Below are positions 34,740-44,488 of a stretch of 64,000 nucleotides of DNA, piece after piece (within the stretch, counting starts at the first letter, position 1; each line of letters begins with the position of its first letter). The translations under genes and the position numbers were made by a program. The notes beneath the pieces were generated by a model, which searched no databases, had not been told where the DNA came from, and saw only the letters and a list, made by a program, of their open reading frames with translations. Origin of the DNA: Paraglaciecola hydrolytica (GTDB lineage Bacteria; Pseudomonadota; Gammaproteobacteria; Enterobacterales; Alteromonadaceae); assembly GCF_001565895.1 (NCBI RefSeq), contig NZ_LSNE01000003.1, positions 912,380 to 976,379 of the forward strand, read 5' to 3'.

Positions 34740-36836
34740 ATGTATCCAAAAATCCTCAGTCTTTGTACTTTGTTTTTACTGATTACTATGACACACGCCG
34801 CGGAAACCCGTCGTTATACGATCTTGGTGGATAATGGCGTTAAAGCGGGTGAACAAGTAGTGGAGATTGATGACAAAGGTGCAACCAAAGTGCGGTTTAT
34901 CTTTAAAGATAATGGCCGTGGGCCAGAATTAAATGAAACCATCAGTTTAAAAGACGATGGTACAGTTGCCAATTATAGTGCCAAGGGTAACTCCACTTTT
35001 GGCTCTGTCATCAATGAACAATTCAGCCAACAAGGCGACCAAGCCACGTGGAGTGCAGGTGCAAAAACCGGCAGTGCAAAAGTTGCTGGCAGTGCCTTAT
35101 ATATGCCGATAGAAGGCTCGGCTGAGATTTTATCTATTGCCATTAATGCCATAGCTAAAAGTGGTAACAACAGCATAGCTTTATTGCCTTCAGGTACACT
35201 GACTCAAGAAGTGGTGAGCGATTTAATCGTTGAAAAAGGCGGTGAAAAACAAAAAGTACAGCTGTTGGTGCAAACGGGTATGGGATTAGAGCCTAGGTTT
35301 GTTTGGGCAACCAATGGTGATGACCCTCATTTATTTGCCTTGTTGATCCCAGGTTATCTGACCTTGATTGACGATGGCTGGCAAGCCAATGCCCAAAAAA
35401 TGAATGCCATTCAACAAGAAGCTGAAACCGCCTTATTACAAGCCAGAGCCAAAGATCTACCAGTCAAGCTTGATGGCTTGACGGTAGTCAGAAATGCGCG
35501 GATCTTTGATAGTGCCAGCACTACAGTCACTGCGCCCAGTGATGTGTTCTTTCTGCGCGGTAAAATCACTGCAATTGTTCCCGCAGGCAGCCTAACAACA
35601 CCAGTGGATAATTTTATTGATGCCCAAGGGCGCATTATGTTGCCTGGCTTATTTGATATGCATGGTCATATTTCACGCTGGGAAGGTGGCTTACATCTGG
35701 CTGCAGGGGTAACGTCTTTGCGTGATATGGGTAACGATAATGCCACGCTGCAATTGATGCTGGATGAAATTGACCAAAATAAATTACTCGCCCCGACTAT
35801 TTTTCCGACTGGATTTTTAGAAGGTGAAAGTGAAATGTCGGCACGTAGTGGTTTTGTGGTAAGTGACTTAGCTGGAGCCAAGGCCGCGATTAATTGGTAT
35901 GTCACTCATGGTTACCATCAGCTTAAAATTTATAATTCGTTTCCTAAAGAAATACTCAAAGATACGGTGAGTTATGCCCATAGTCGCGGAATGCGAGTCA
36001 GTGGACATGTGCCAGCATTCTTAAAAGCAGAAGATGCTATAGAAGCTGGTTTTGATGAAATTCAGCATATTAACCAACTGGTGCTCAATTTTTTAGTTAA
36101 ACCCGAAACGGATACCCGCACTTTGGAGCGCTTTTATTTACCCGCTCGTGAGTTTGCTGATTTTGACCTACAGGGCAAAAAAATTCAGAACTTTATAAGC
36201 TTATTAAAGAACAAAGGTTTGTCCATTGACCCAACCCTAGCAACCTTTGATTTTCTGAAAAAAGTAGACGGCACAGTGGGAGATCCCTGGAAGGATATCG
36301 TTGGTCATCTACCACCCGATTTACAACGTCAATATCATACTGCAGAAGTGGATATTCCCGATGCAGCTACCGCCGCTCTTTATGCTAAGTCTTACGCAAA
36401 AATGCTTGAATTTACGGGGCTCATGTACAAGGCCGGTATTCCAATAGTAGCGGGGACAGATGAATTAGCAGGCTTTACCTTACAAGGAGAGTTGGAGTTG
36501 TTGGTTAAAGCAGGTTTAACACCAGCGCAGGCTCTGCAAGTTGCAACCTTAAATGGCGCTCAATTTAGTAATGCTACTGAGCGTAAAGGCCAGATTACTG
36601 TAGGCCGCGATGCCGACTTATTGTTGGTGGATGGTGACCCTACTAAAAATATCAGCGATATCCGTAAGCTTGCGTTAGTTATTACTCAGGGTAAAGCTAT
36701 CTACCCCACTAAAATTTACCAAGCTATGGGCATCGAGCCCTTTGTCTCTGAATTGCCTGAGATAATGCAAAACAATGCAGCAACCGGCGCAGCCAGTGGT
36801 GGCAGTGTTAAAACAGGTCAGCGTCATTTACATTAA
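34740..36836 (+). CDS. Secreted amidohydrolase-family protein with extra N-terminal domain
   Basis: This is a 698-residue exported metal-dependent hydrolase. A signal peptide covers residues 1-20 (ITMTHA-AETRR). Residues about 21-240 form a beta-rich domain of unknown role. The amidohydrolase barrel begins near DGLTVVRNARIFD. It has H308 and H310 in DMHGHIS, the lysine in YHQLKIYNSF, GHVPAFLKAEDAIEAG, the histidine in DEIQHINQ, and the metal aspartate in GTDELAG. The C-terminus GQITVGRDADLLLVDGDP is the usual closing strand. It resembles imidazolonepropionase-like periplasmic amidohydrolases and prolidase-type enzymes. The substrate is unknown. The start could also be 34728. Confidence 0.87.
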   Translation: MYPKILSLCTLFLLITMTHAAETRRYTILVDNGVKAGEQVVEIDDKGATKVRFIFKDNGRGPELNETISLKDDGTVANYSAKGNSTFGSVINEQFSQQGDQATWSAGAKTGSAKVAGSALYMPIEGSAEILSIAINAIAKSGNNSIALLPSGTLTQEVVSDLIVEKGGEKQKVQLLVQTGMGLEPRFVWATNGDDPHLFALLIPGYLTLIDDGWQANAQKMNAIQQEAETALLQARAKDLPVKLDGLTVVRNARIFDSASTTVTAPSDVFFLRGKITAIVPAGSLTTPVDNFIDAQGRIMLPGLFDMHGHISRWEGGLHLAAGVTSLRDMGNDNATLQLMLDEIDQNKLLAPTIFPTGFLEGESEMSARSGFVVSDLAGAKAAINWYVTHGYHQLKIYNSFPKEILKDTVSYAHSRGMRVSGHVPAFLKAEDAIEAGFDEIQHINQLVLNFLVKPETDTRTLERFYLPAREFADFDLQGKKIQNFISLLKNKGLSIDPTLATFDFLKKVDGTVGDPWKDIVGHLPPDLQRQYHTAEVDIPDAATAALYAKSYAKMLEFTGLMYKAGIPIVAGTDELAGFTLQGELELLVKAGLTPAQALQVATLNGAQFSNATERKGQITVGRDADLLLVDGDPTKNISDIRKLALVITQGKAIYPTKIYQAMGIEPFVSELPEIMQNNAATGAASGGSVKTGQRHLH

Positions 36837-36847
36837 AAATAGGCAGT

Positions 36848-36868
36848 CTGATTAGGGGATTTAATCAG
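36848..36868 (+). terminator. Weak hairpin after the amidohydrolase gene
   Basis: CTGATTA (36848-36854) pairs with TAATCAG (36862-36868). The following tail is only mildly T-rich. It lies between the convergent amidohydrolase and cstA genes. Confidence 0.35.
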
Positions 36869-36887
36869 GCTGATATTATTCAGGTGT

Positions 36888-38351
36888 TCAGGCAATTTTT
36901 GTCTTGTGTTTTTTATGAACAAATACCAGCAAGATCAAACCAATAACTCCCACAGCGGCGCCAATAGGTTTGCCCCAATCACTAGACAGATTAAAACCAA
37001 TGGCCGCTGTCATGATGTAAGACAAAGTAACCGCCGTGGCGATAACTGCAGGGATGCTGGTGATCCAATGAAAGGTGCCTTTGTCGAACAAGTATTTAGT
37101 CGCTAGCCACAATACGCTGGTGGATAACAGCATGTTCGAAAACGCGAAATAACGCCAAATGAGGGTGAAATCGAGTTTAGTCATAAAGTAGGCAATGGTT
37201 AATATAGGTACTGCGAGCAATAATCGGTTACGCACACTTTGCGGAATATTAAAGGCATCCACTAAGGTCAAGCGCAACGAGCGAAAGGCGGTATCGCCTG
37301 AGGTAATAGGGAATACCGCGACCGCGATAATCGCCATAATACCGCCCAAAACACCCAGATAGCTACTGGCGATATGATTTACCACTAAACCCGGACCGCC
37401 TTGCGCTAACATGGCTTTAAGTCCAGCGTAACCTTCCGGAAAGGCTGCAATACCTGCCAGCGCCCATACGCACGCTACTATGCCTTCGCACATCATGGCG
37501 CCGTAATACACTGGGCGTACGTATTTTTCGTTAGTTAAACATCGGGCAATGATAGGCGCTTGAGTGGAATGAAAACCGCTAATCGCGCCGCAGGTAATAG
37601 TGATAAATAATAGTGGCCAAGTAGGTAATCCGTCAGGGTTTGGGGCCAAAAAGTCATGGGCGTGATCGGCCTCAAAATAAGCTAAAAAATCCCCAGCGAT
37701 AGGCAAATGTGGTGCGTCCATTAGTAGGGCGATGGCAATCATTGATGTCATGACTATCATCAGCAAACCAAAGATGGGGTAAAATTTGGTGATGATTTTA
37801 TCTATGGGCAACAAGGTGGCTAAAAAGTAATAGGCCAAAATGGCTAATACCCAAAAGGTATTGTTAGCTAAAAACGTGCCTTCAAACGCGTCCAGATTAC
37901 TGAGTAAACCGGCTGGACTCATGATAAATACCACACCGACAAAAAACAGTAACATGGCAGTAAAGATCAACATTAAACCTTTGAACACTACGTTGTAATA
38001 GTGCCCAGCGATTTCAGGTAGGCTTTTGCCGTCTTCTTTGATGCTCATTACACCAGAGAAGTAATCATGCACCGCACCACCTAATACATTTCCTAAAATA
38101 ATCCACACCAGGGCTACCGGTCCGTACAAGGCACCTAAAATCGGACCAAATATGGGGCCTATACCGGCAATGTTTAGAAACTGAATGAGAAATGCTTTGA
38201 CGGGATGGATAGCAACATAGTCTACCCCTTCGCTAAAACGACCTTGTGGAGTGACTGCTGTAGGGTCGATTCCGGCCTGTTTTTCAACAAAAGGGCTATA
38301 AAATTTATAACCCAGTAACAAAATAGTGATACAGATAAAAAAGATCAGCAT
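36888..38351 (-). CDS. cstA: Carbon starvation protein CstA-family transporter
   Basis: CstA proteins are inner-membrane transporters linked to peptide and pyruvate uptake in carbon-starved cells. The product is about 487 residues with many membrane segments, shorter than the 700-residue E. coli protein but common in marine genera. Family blocks include HPVKAFLIQFLNIAGIGPIF, LGGAVHDYFSG, GFHSTQAPIIARCL and PITSGDTAFRSLRL. I prefer ATG 38351 (MLIFFICITILLLG). A GTG at 38390 would add 13 residues. The gene is monocistronic. Confidence 0.9.
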   Translation of the reverse strand: MLIFFICITILLLGYKFYSPFVEKQAGIDPTAVTPQGRFSEGVDYVAIHPVKAFLIQFLNIAGIGPIFGPILGALYGPVALVWIILGNVLGGAVHDYFSGVMSIKEDGKSLPEIAGHYYNVVFKGLMLIFTAMLLFFVGVVFIMSPAGLLSNLDAFEGTFLANNTFWVLAILAYYFLATLLPIDKIITKFYPIFGLLMIVMTSMIAIALLMDAPHLPIAGDFLAYFEADHAHDFLAPNPDGLPTWPLLFITITCGAISGFHSTQAPIIARCLTNEKYVRPVYYGAMMCEGIVACVWALAGIAAFPEGYAGLKAMLAQGGPGLVVNHIASSYLGVLGGIMAIIAVAVFPITSGDTAFRSLRLTLVDAFNIPQSVRNRLLLAVPILTIAYFMTKLDFTLIWRYFAFSNMLLSTSVLWLATKYLFDKGTFHWITSIPAVIATAVTLSYIMTAAIGFNLSSDWGKPIGAAVGVIGLILLVFVHKKHKTKIA

Positions 38352-38508
38352 AGTTAATAAAGTCTCTGTTGATAACAATAAATAGCGCACATGTTTGCTG
38401 CTATGTCACTGGCATTTTGTGCGCATTTTTAACGCGTAACAGACAGGCTTAAGTGGCCGCACTAAATGTATACACAATGCTAGGTAGAAAAATAGAGGTT
38501 TGTTTGCT

Positions 38509-38533
38509 CAAAGGCGCTTAAACAGCGCCTTTG
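38509..38533 (-). terminator. Hairpin downstream of fbp
   Basis: CAAAGGCGC (38509-38517) pairs perfectly with GCGCCTTTG (38525-38533) around a 7-base loop. It lies 17 bases after the fbp stop. There is no good T-run on the minus strand, so its terminator role is inferred from position. The rest of the gap to cstA presumably holds the cstA promoter. Confidence 0.5.
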
Positions 38534-38549
38534 TTTTACCTCAAACCTG

Positions 38550-39515
38550 TTAGTAGTAACTCAGGCAAGCTTTTACTTCTTCTTTGGAGCCTAATAATAC
38601 GGGCACACGTTGATGAATTTCAGTGGGCATCACTTCCATAATTCGACCTGTACCTGTTGAAGCTAAACCACCGGCTTGCTCCATTAAAAATGCCATAGGA
38701 TTGGCTTCATAAAGCAAACGTAATTTGCCCGGTTTATTGGGATTGCGTTTATCAAAGGGATATAAAAAGATACCGCCGCGAGTTAATACACGGTGGATAT
38801 CACCTACCATGGCTGCCACCCAACGCATGTTGTAATCTTTTTCTCGCGGACCATCTTCACCCGCAATTAAATCGGCTACATAATTTTGAATTGGCTCTTC
38901 CCAATGGCGTTGATTGGATGTGTTTATCGCAAATTCTGCGGTTTGTTCTGGCACTTGCACATTGGCTTTGGTTAACAGAAAACCGCCATGGGTTTTATCT
39001 AGTGTGTAGATGTGTGTGCCTCTGCCTGTTGTCATGGCTAACATGGCGGAAGGGCCATAAAGCACATAACCTGCCGCTACACTTTGCGTACCGGGTTGTA
39101 AAAAGGCAGAAGGATCATCGGGTTTCATCCATTGCGGTGCATGGCTAATAGAGAATATGGTGCCGATCAAACTATTAATATCAGTATTAGATGAGCCATC
39201 AAGTGGATCAAAACTAACCAAGTATTTCCCATCAGGATTACATGGCACCACATCGTCTTCTTCTTCAGATGAAATGGCTTTGACATAACCTGAATCTTTG
39301 AGGATATCTTTTAGTATCTGATTGGATATGACATCGAGTTTCTTCTGGGTTTCGCCTTGCACGTTTTCACTTAAGGTTGAGCCCAAAACACCTGCTAGTG
39401 CACCCTGACTTACCCTAAAGGCGATTTCTTTGCAGCCCGCGAGCAACGTTCTGATCAACAATATAAGCTCCATCGGAGCGCCGTCATCTTGAAGTTGAGA
39501 ATTCAAACGTTTCAT
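38550..39515 (-). CDS. fbp: Class 1 fructose-1,6-bisphosphatase
   Basis: Fbp dephosphorylates fructose-1,6-bisphosphate to fructose-6-phosphate in gluconeogenesis. The 321-residue product has the metal- and substrate-binding block [20 protein letters not shown] at about residue 105. [10 protein letters not shown] carries the conserved acidic residues. [13 protein letters not shown] and [19 protein letters not shown] are the class-1 signature near the C-terminus. It appears complete and active. It is divergent from mpl across a 242-base gap. Confidence 0.97.
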   Translation of the reverse strand: MKRLNSQLQDDGAPMELILLIRTLLAGCKEIAFRVSQGALAGVLGSTLSENVQGETQKKLDVISNQILKDILKDSGYVKAISSEEEDDVVPCNPDGKYLVSFDPLDGSSNTDINSLIGTIFSISHAPQWMKPDDPSAFLQPGTQSVAAGYVLYGPSAMLAMTTGRGTHIYTLDKTHGGFLLTKANVQVPEQTAEFAINTSNQRHWEEPIQNYVADLIAGEDGPREKDYNMRWVAAMVGDIHRVLTRGGIFLYPFDKRNPNKPGKLRLLYEANPMAFLMEQAGGLASTGTGRIMEVMPTEIHQRVPVLLGSKEEVKACLSYY

Positions 39516-39757
39516 AGTGTGTATACCTTCTTGTGTGTGTAGGGTAGAGAGTAAATCAGCTTATTATTATTTGGTTTGCTGAGTAGTTTTTTCAATCATA
39601 ACTGGAATAAGGAAAAAACTCTGCTAACAATACCTAAAAATCATAATGTATAAAGTGAAAATTCCGATTTGAAACAAATTAATTTACAACTTGTCACTGG
39701 GTTGTACTGAGCGCATCTGGTAGTCTACAAAGCATCTTCAGCTCAGTTATTTGTTAT

Positions 39758-41113
39758 ATGCATATTCACATTCTAGGCATCTGCGGCACCTTTATGGGTG
39801 GCATTGCTGCCATCGCAAAGTCTTTGGGTCACACCGTTACGGGATCGGATGTTAACGTCTACCCTCCCATGAGCACGCAACTTGAGTCTTTGGGCATTGA
39901 GTTGACCGTTGGCTTTGATATCGCACAATTTAATCCACAACCGGATTTAGTCATTATCGGTAACGCCTTATCGCGTGGTAATACCGCAGTTGAGTACGTA
40001 TTAGATCGAAATATTCCCTATGTCAGTGGGCCACAATGGTTACTTGAAAACGTACTTAAAGATCGTTGGGTATTAGCGGTTGCTGGGACCCATGGAAAAA
40101 CCACTACTTCCAGTATGTTGGCTTGGATCCTCGAATATTCTGATTTGCATCCAGGTTTTTTAATTGGGGGTATTCCACAAAATTTTGCAGTGTCTGCGCG
40201 CCTTGGGGAAAGCCCGTTTTTTGTTATCGAAGCAGATGAATACGACAGCGCTTTTTTTGATAAACGCTCAAAGTTTGTGCATTACCGTCCTCGTACTGTG
40301 GTGCTCAACAATTTAGAATTTGATCACGCTGATATATTTGATGATTTGGCGGCGATACAAAAACAATTTCATCATTTAATACGCAGCGTACCCAATAACG
40401 GCTTGGTATTAGTGCCACAAGCAGATCAAAACCTCACCCGAGTATTGGACATGGGTTGTTGGACGCCAGTACAGTTTTATGGCAAAGACTGGCAGCTTGG
40501 TAAAGTCGCAGATGATGGCAGTGAATTCGAAGTGGTTTTTAAGGGCGAAAGCTTGGGGCAGGTACGCTGGGCTTTATTAGGTCAACATAATATTAATAAC
40601 GCCATGATGGCGATTGCCGCTGCGCGCCACGCTGGTGTACCTACCACTATCGCCGTTGAAGCTCTCAGCCATTTTGTGAATGTTAAAAGGCGCATGGAAG
40701 TCAAAGCTGTTGTGAATGGTATTACCTTATACGATGATTTTGCTCACCATCCCACAGCCATTGAAACCACCTTAAAAGGCCTGCGTGCTAAAGTGGGTGA
40801 TCAACGCATTTTGGCAGTATTAGAGCCCCGTTCCAATACCATGAAAATGGGTATTCACAAAGATAGCCTAGCCCAGTCTTGGTCAGAAGCTGATCAAGTA
40901 TTCATTTTTGAACCCAGCAATCTAAGCTGGTCTATGGATGAATTGTTGGCGCAAAGTACCATCACTGCCTTACTGTATAAAGATATGAATATATTGATAA
41001 AATCCATAGTGGCTTATGCCAAGCCAGGTGACCATATTGTAGTCATGAGTAATGGCAGTTTTGGTGGTATTCATGAGTTGCTAATAGAACAACTTGGTCA
41101 TGGCAATACTTAG
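39758..41113 (+). CDS. mpl: UDP-MurNAc:murein tripeptide ligase Mpl
   Basis: Mpl joins recycled L-Ala-gamma-D-Glu-meso-DAP tripeptide to UDP-MurNAc, returning wall fragments to peptidoglycan synthesis. The 451-residue Mur-ligase has HIHILGICGTFMGGIA at the N-terminus, characteristic of Mpl versus MurC. The ATP-binding loop GTHGKTT occupies residues 110-116. YDDFAHHPTAIETTL and LEPRSNTMKMGIH match the central and C-terminal domains. The pairing with fbp as a divergent neighbour is also common in Alteromonadales and Vibrio relatives, as far as I recall. Confidence 0.96.
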   Translation: MHIHILGICGTFMGGIAAIAKSLGHTVTGSDVNVYPPMSTQLESLGIELTVGFDIAQFNPQPDLVIIGNALSRGNTAVEYVLDRNIPYVSGPQWLLENVLKDRWVLAVAGTHGKTTTSSMLAWILEYSDLHPGFLIGGIPQNFAVSARLGESPFFVIEADEYDSAFFDKRSKFVHYRPRTVVLNNLEFDHADIFDDLAAIQKQFHHLIRSVPNNGLVLVPQADQNLTRVLDMGCWTPVQFYGKDWQLGKVADDGSEFEVVFKGESLGQVRWALLGQHNINNAMMAIAAARHAGVPTTIAVEALSHFVNVKRRMEVKAVVNGITLYDDFAHHPTAIETTLKGLRAKVGDQRILAVLEPRSNTMKMGIHKDSLAQSWSEADQVFIFEPSNLSWSMDELLAQSTITALLYKDMNILIKSIVAYAKPGDHIVVMSNGSFGGIHELLIEQLGHGNT

Positions 41114-41159
41114 GTTTATGCTGCCCACTATTAATCGTTTTTAACAATAAGAAAGAAAT

Positions 41160-41939
41160 ATGATGAAAACACACAAAATTATTATCTTGCTTGCTTCATT
41201 TGCTATCAGTGGACAAGTTTTAGCATGGGGACAAAATGGCCACCGTATTACCGGTGCTATTGCCCAACAGTACTTAGCACCCAAAACTTTAGCCGCAGTT
41301 CAACAAATATTACCTAACGAAGATCTAGCAGAAGCCTCCACTTATGCCGATGAAATGAAATCCAACCCTACTGAGTTTTGGAAAAAAACCGCAAATCCTT
41401 GGCATTATGTCACTGTACCTGCGGGGCACACATACCATGAAGTTGGTGCGCCAGAAGAGGGAGATGCCATTAGCGCTTTAAATAAATTTACCCTGACCTT
41501 AAAAGATCCCAAGGCAACGATGGAGGAAAAACAGCTCGCCTTACGTTTTATAGTACATATTATTGGCGATTTACATCAGCCATTACATGTGGGTGCTGGC
41601 AATGACCGAGGCGGAAATGACGTCAAATTGCAATTTTTCTGGAAAGACAGCAATCTGCACAGCGTTTGGGATTCAGGCTTAATTGAGCAAAAAGAACTGT
41701 CCTATACAGAATGGACAACATGGTTGAGTAAAAACATATCAGCTGACCAAGCTAAGCAATGGATGGTGTCTGATCCGCAAGTGTGGATCAATGAAAGTGC
41801 TGTGATTCGGGATAGCATTTATCCCAAAACAGACAAACTGTCATATGATTATTTGTATGAAAGCATGCCCGTTGTAAAACAACGTTTGCAAATGGGTGGT
41901 ATTAGAATTGCTGCTTATTTAAACGCTATATTTAAATAG
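41160..41939 (+). CDS. Secreted S1/P1-type nuclease
   Basis: This is a zinc-dependent, single-strand-preferring nuclease secreted to the periplasm or outside. The 259-residue precursor has a signal peptide ending GQVLA, so the mature protein begins with tryptophan 23. In this family the N-terminal Trp itself binds the zinc cluster, so cleavage exactly there is significant. The remaining ligands appear in GQNGHR, NPWHYVT, HIIGDLHQPLHVG, NDRGGNDVKL and NLHSVWD. It probably scavenges nucleic acid phosphate or nucleosides. A 13-bp hairpin terminator follows. Confidence 0.93.
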   Translation: MMKTHKIIILLASFAISGQVLAWGQNGHRITGAIAQQYLAPKTLAAVQQILPNEDLAEASTYADEMKSNPTEFWKKTANPWHYVTVPAGHTYHEVGAPEEGDAISALNKFTLTLKDPKATMEEKQLALRFIVHIIGDLHQPLHVGAGNDRGGNDVKLQFFWKDSNLHSVWDSGLIEQKELSYTEWTTWLSKNISADQAKQWMVSDPQVWINESAVIRDSIYPKTDKLSYDYLYESMPVVKQRLQMGGIRIAAYLNAIFK

Positions 41940-41952
41940 GCATGGCACCAAT

Positions 41953-41995
41953 CACTTGTTGTGGGCTTTAAGAACCCACAACAAGTGTCGTTTTA
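41953..41995. terminator. Bidirectional terminator, nuclease / hemE
   Basis: CACTTGTTGTGGG (41953-41965) pairs perfectly over 13 bases with CCCACAACAAGTG (41975-41987), loop of nine bases. A TCGTTTTATT tail follows on the plus strand. It lies between convergent genes and just outside the hemE stop codon. Confidence 0.85.
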
Positions 41996-43060
41996 TTGTT
42001 GGTGAAAGGGGGCGCTTAAACGATGCACCGCATCAACAAAAACTTTAGCATTCTCAGGCGGAACATCTAGATGAATGCCATGGCCCAGATTAAATACATG
42101 CCCAGGTCCTGCACCAAATCCACTTAGTATGCTTTGAACTTCTTGCTCTATGCGGGCAGCAGGTGCATATAACATGGAAGGATCCATATTACCTTGTAAC
42201 GCTACTTTGTCACCGACACGACTTTTGGCATCGGCAATGTCTATGGTCCAATCCAAACCTACCGCATCACAACCTGTCGCCGCAATAGCTTCAAGCCACA
42301 TGCCAGCATTTTTGGTAAACAAGGTGACTGGCACTTTACGACCGTCATTTTCGCGGGTCAGACCATCCACTATTTTGTGCATATATTGCAAAGAGAAATC
42401 CCGATAATCACGAGGTGACAATACTCCGCCCCAAGTATCAAATACCATGACAGACTGAGCGCCTGCGGCAATTTGTGCATTCAAATAAAGGATGACGGTA
42501 TCGGCTAATTTATCGAGTAATAAATGTAAAGCCTGTGGCTCACTAAAAGCCATTTTTTTGATTTTAGTGAAAGCCTTGCTCGAACCACCTTCAATCATGT
42601 AAGTGGCGAGTGTCCAAGGACTACCAGAAAAACCAATCAAAGGCACACTGCCTTGTAGATTTTTACGAATAGTACGTACCGCATTCATCACGTAAGCTAA
42701 TTCAACTTCAGGATCGGGTATGCCGAGTTTTTGAATATCACTCATGGAAGTTAAGGGGCGCTCAAAACGTGGACCTTCGCCGTTTTCAAAATATAATCCC
42801 AGTCCCATAGCATCTGGGATAGTTAAGATATCTGAAAATAAAATCGCCGCGTCTAGATCAAAACGACGCAAAGGCTGCAAGGTAACTTCACAAGCCAGCT
42901 CAGCATTTTTACACAATGACATAAAGTCGCCAGCTTGGGCACGAGTGGCTTTGTATTCAGGTAAATAACGACCGGCCTGACGCATCATCCATACGGGAGT
43001 GACATCCACTGGTTGGCGTAATAAGGCTCTCAGATATCTGTCGTTTTGTAATGTTTGCAT
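41993..43060 (-). CDS. hemE: Uroporphyrinogen decarboxylase HemE
   Basis: HemE decarboxylates uroporphyrinogen III to coproporphyrinogen III in heme synthesis. The product is 355 residues from ATG 43060. The family start ([20 protein letters not shown]) supports this site over an upstream frame to 43108. [13 protein letters not shown] is the N-terminal signature, [12 protein letters not shown] carries the catalytic aspartate, and [17 protein letters not shown] is a second signature. [14 protein letters not shown] near the end is also conserved. A weak GAGAA precedes the ATG. The later heme gene hemH lies elsewhere in the window. Confidence 0.97.
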   Translation of the reverse strand: MQTLQNDRYLRALLRQPVDVTPVWMMRQAGRYLPEYKATRAQAGDFMSLCKNAELACEVTLQPLRRFDLDAAILFSDILTIPDAMGLGLYFENGEGPRFERPLTSMSDIQKLGIPDPEVELAYVMNAVRTIRKNLQGSVPLIGFSGSPWTLATYMIEGGSSKAFTKIKKMAFSEPQALHLLLDKLADTVILYLNAQIAAGAQSVMVFDTWGGVLSPRDYRDFSLQYMHKIVDGLTRENDGRKVPVTLFTKNAGMWLEAIAATGCDAVGLDWTIDIADAKSRVGDKVALQGNMDPSMLYAPAARIEQEVQSILSGFGAGPGHVFNLGHGIHLDVPPENAKVFVDAVHRLSAPFHQQ

Positions 43061-43256
43061 AGGTGTTCTCACGAGCGCAGTGGCTAAAAAGCCATAAAAA
43101 GGCGTCATTGTAGCGGCTTTGTTGGCTTTAAACAGGCTTAATTAAGCTAAATTAGGCAAAAACTTGCATTAGCAAAAGGAGCTTGCTATAAAAGCTGTGC
43201 GAAAGCATCCGAACAACAAGAAGCTCGTTGACGAGACCAAAGACGCTAAAATATTC

Positions 43257-43281
43257 AAACCCCACTTATGTGGGGTTTTTT
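43257..43281. terminator. Strong hairpin between nudC and hemE
   Basis: AAACCCCAC (43257-43265), loop TTAT, GTGGGGTTT (43270-43278) form a perfect 9-bp stem with six T residues on the plus strand. It lies 24 bases after the nudC stop, so it can end nudC on the minus strand (tail TTTGAATATTTT). The better T-run is on the plus strand, where no annotated gene ends; see findings. Confidence 0.8.
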
Positions 43282-43304
43282 ATTGGGTTTTACTTTGTAT
43301 ATTG

Positions 43305-44132
43305 TTATTTTGCGGCTTCGGCTTGCTGGATCTCATTGATCGTATGTTGAATTAATTTTCCAGCAATAGATAACATGGGTGGAATAACAGGCAGTTCATC
43401 AAATTTAAACCATTTAGCATCAAGAATCTCTACCCCGTCTGCCACAATATCACCACTGTCATAATCAGCTAAAAAACCAACCATGAGTGAATGGGGAAAA
43501 GGCCAAGGTTGGCTGCCAAAGTAACGTAAATTTTTAACTTTAACGCCAACTTCTTCAAACACTTCACGATGTACTGCTTCTTCAAGAGTTTCACCACTTT
43601 CAACAAATCCAGCCAAAGTAGAATACATTTGTCGTGATTGATGCGCTTTGCCTTGGGCAAGTAGCAATTTATCATGGTTTTTTATGGCGACGATAATACA
43701 AGGCGAAATACGTGGGTAACAACGGTGGTGGCAGCGCGAACAGTGCATCGCCATCTCCCAATCAATTTGCTGCATGCTGCTACCACACTGCCCACAAAAA
43801 CGATGGGTGCGCATAAATAACACAACTTGCCATGCCCGCGCGGCTATACCAAAAAAGGCATCGTCTACCTGCATTAACATTGAGCGCATAGCCACTGGGC
43901 TCAAATTTTCCTCAGCAACAAGCTCATTACCCATATCAATTAAATAACAGGCATGCTGCTCATAATGCCCCACTCTGACCATTTGATCTTGATATGCATG
44001 GGCAAAAGTTAGTTCACTCCAGGTACTTTTAAGATAACCGGGTTGGTCGGAATATTGCAGAAGCTGGTCTTTAGTGAATACTAACCAGATGGCCGTTTGA
44101 TCTGCATCAATTTTTATATTTTGCTCAATCAT
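43305..44132 (-). CDS. nudC: NADH pyrophosphatase / NAD-RNA decapping hydrolase NudC
   Basis: NudC hydrolyses NADH to NMNH and AMP and removes NAD caps from RNA. The 275-residue product has a zinc ribbon with C113, C116, C131 and C134. The Nudix box occupies residues 175-197 (GFVESGETLEEAVHREVFEE). SQPWPFPHS at 207-215 is the motif that separates NudC from other Nudix enzymes. The N-terminal domain is divergent, as usual. The gene is monocistronic and divergent from zur. Confidence 0.95.
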   Translation of the reverse strand: MIEQNIKIDADQTAIWLVFTKDQLLQYSDQPGYLKSTWSELTFAHAYQDQMVRVGHYEQHACYLIDMGNELVAEENLSPVAMRSMLMQVDDAFFGIAARAWQVVLFMRTHRFCGQCGSSMQQIDWEMAMHCSRCHHRCYPRISPCIIVAIKNHDKLLLAQGKAHQSRQMYSTLAGFVESGETLEEAVHREVFEEVGVKVKNLRYFGSQPWPFPHSLMVGFLADYDSGDIVADGVEILDAKWFKFDELPVIPPMLSIAGKLIQHTINEIQQAEAAK

Positions 44133-44450
44133 TTACATGCTGACTCATTTTTTTAGAACGGGAGATTAACACAAAAAATTAACGAGTCGAAGTTAAGCAA
44201 ACAAGTGTTATTTATTATTGTTACCTTATTGGTGTTTCTATTTTGCAACAGTATAAAAAAGCCCTATTTAATTCGCTTAGACCGCTAAAACACTAATGTT
44301 GAAGGCATGTCGCTTAGTCGGCTGTCTGTTTTTAGTAACAATTTGTTGGACGTTTCTAAAATAGCTAAGCTTGCGCTCGTATAAGTTGATGCCATGACTA
44401 GGTAAGCTTGTAGATAAATGCAATAAAATGACGAAAAATTAATTGGATAA

Positions 44451-44466
44451 GTGTTATTATTTATCA
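44451..44466. promoter_or_regulatory. Possible Zur-type palindrome upstream of zur
   Basis: GTGTTATTATTTATCA lies about 23 bases before the zur start and is an imperfect palindrome with TGnTA and TAnCA ends, like Fur-family sites. It would allow autoregulation. The match is partial and the region is AT-rich, so this is weak. I see nothing else supported in the 356-base gap 44133-44488. Confidence 0.25.
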
Positions 44467-44488
44467 GTCAACTCAGTAGGAATGTTCA

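Noticed and set aside
43180-43260. A small GTG-started plus-strand protein gene
   Set aside because: The frame runs through the hairpin and T-run without a properly spaced ribosome-binding site.
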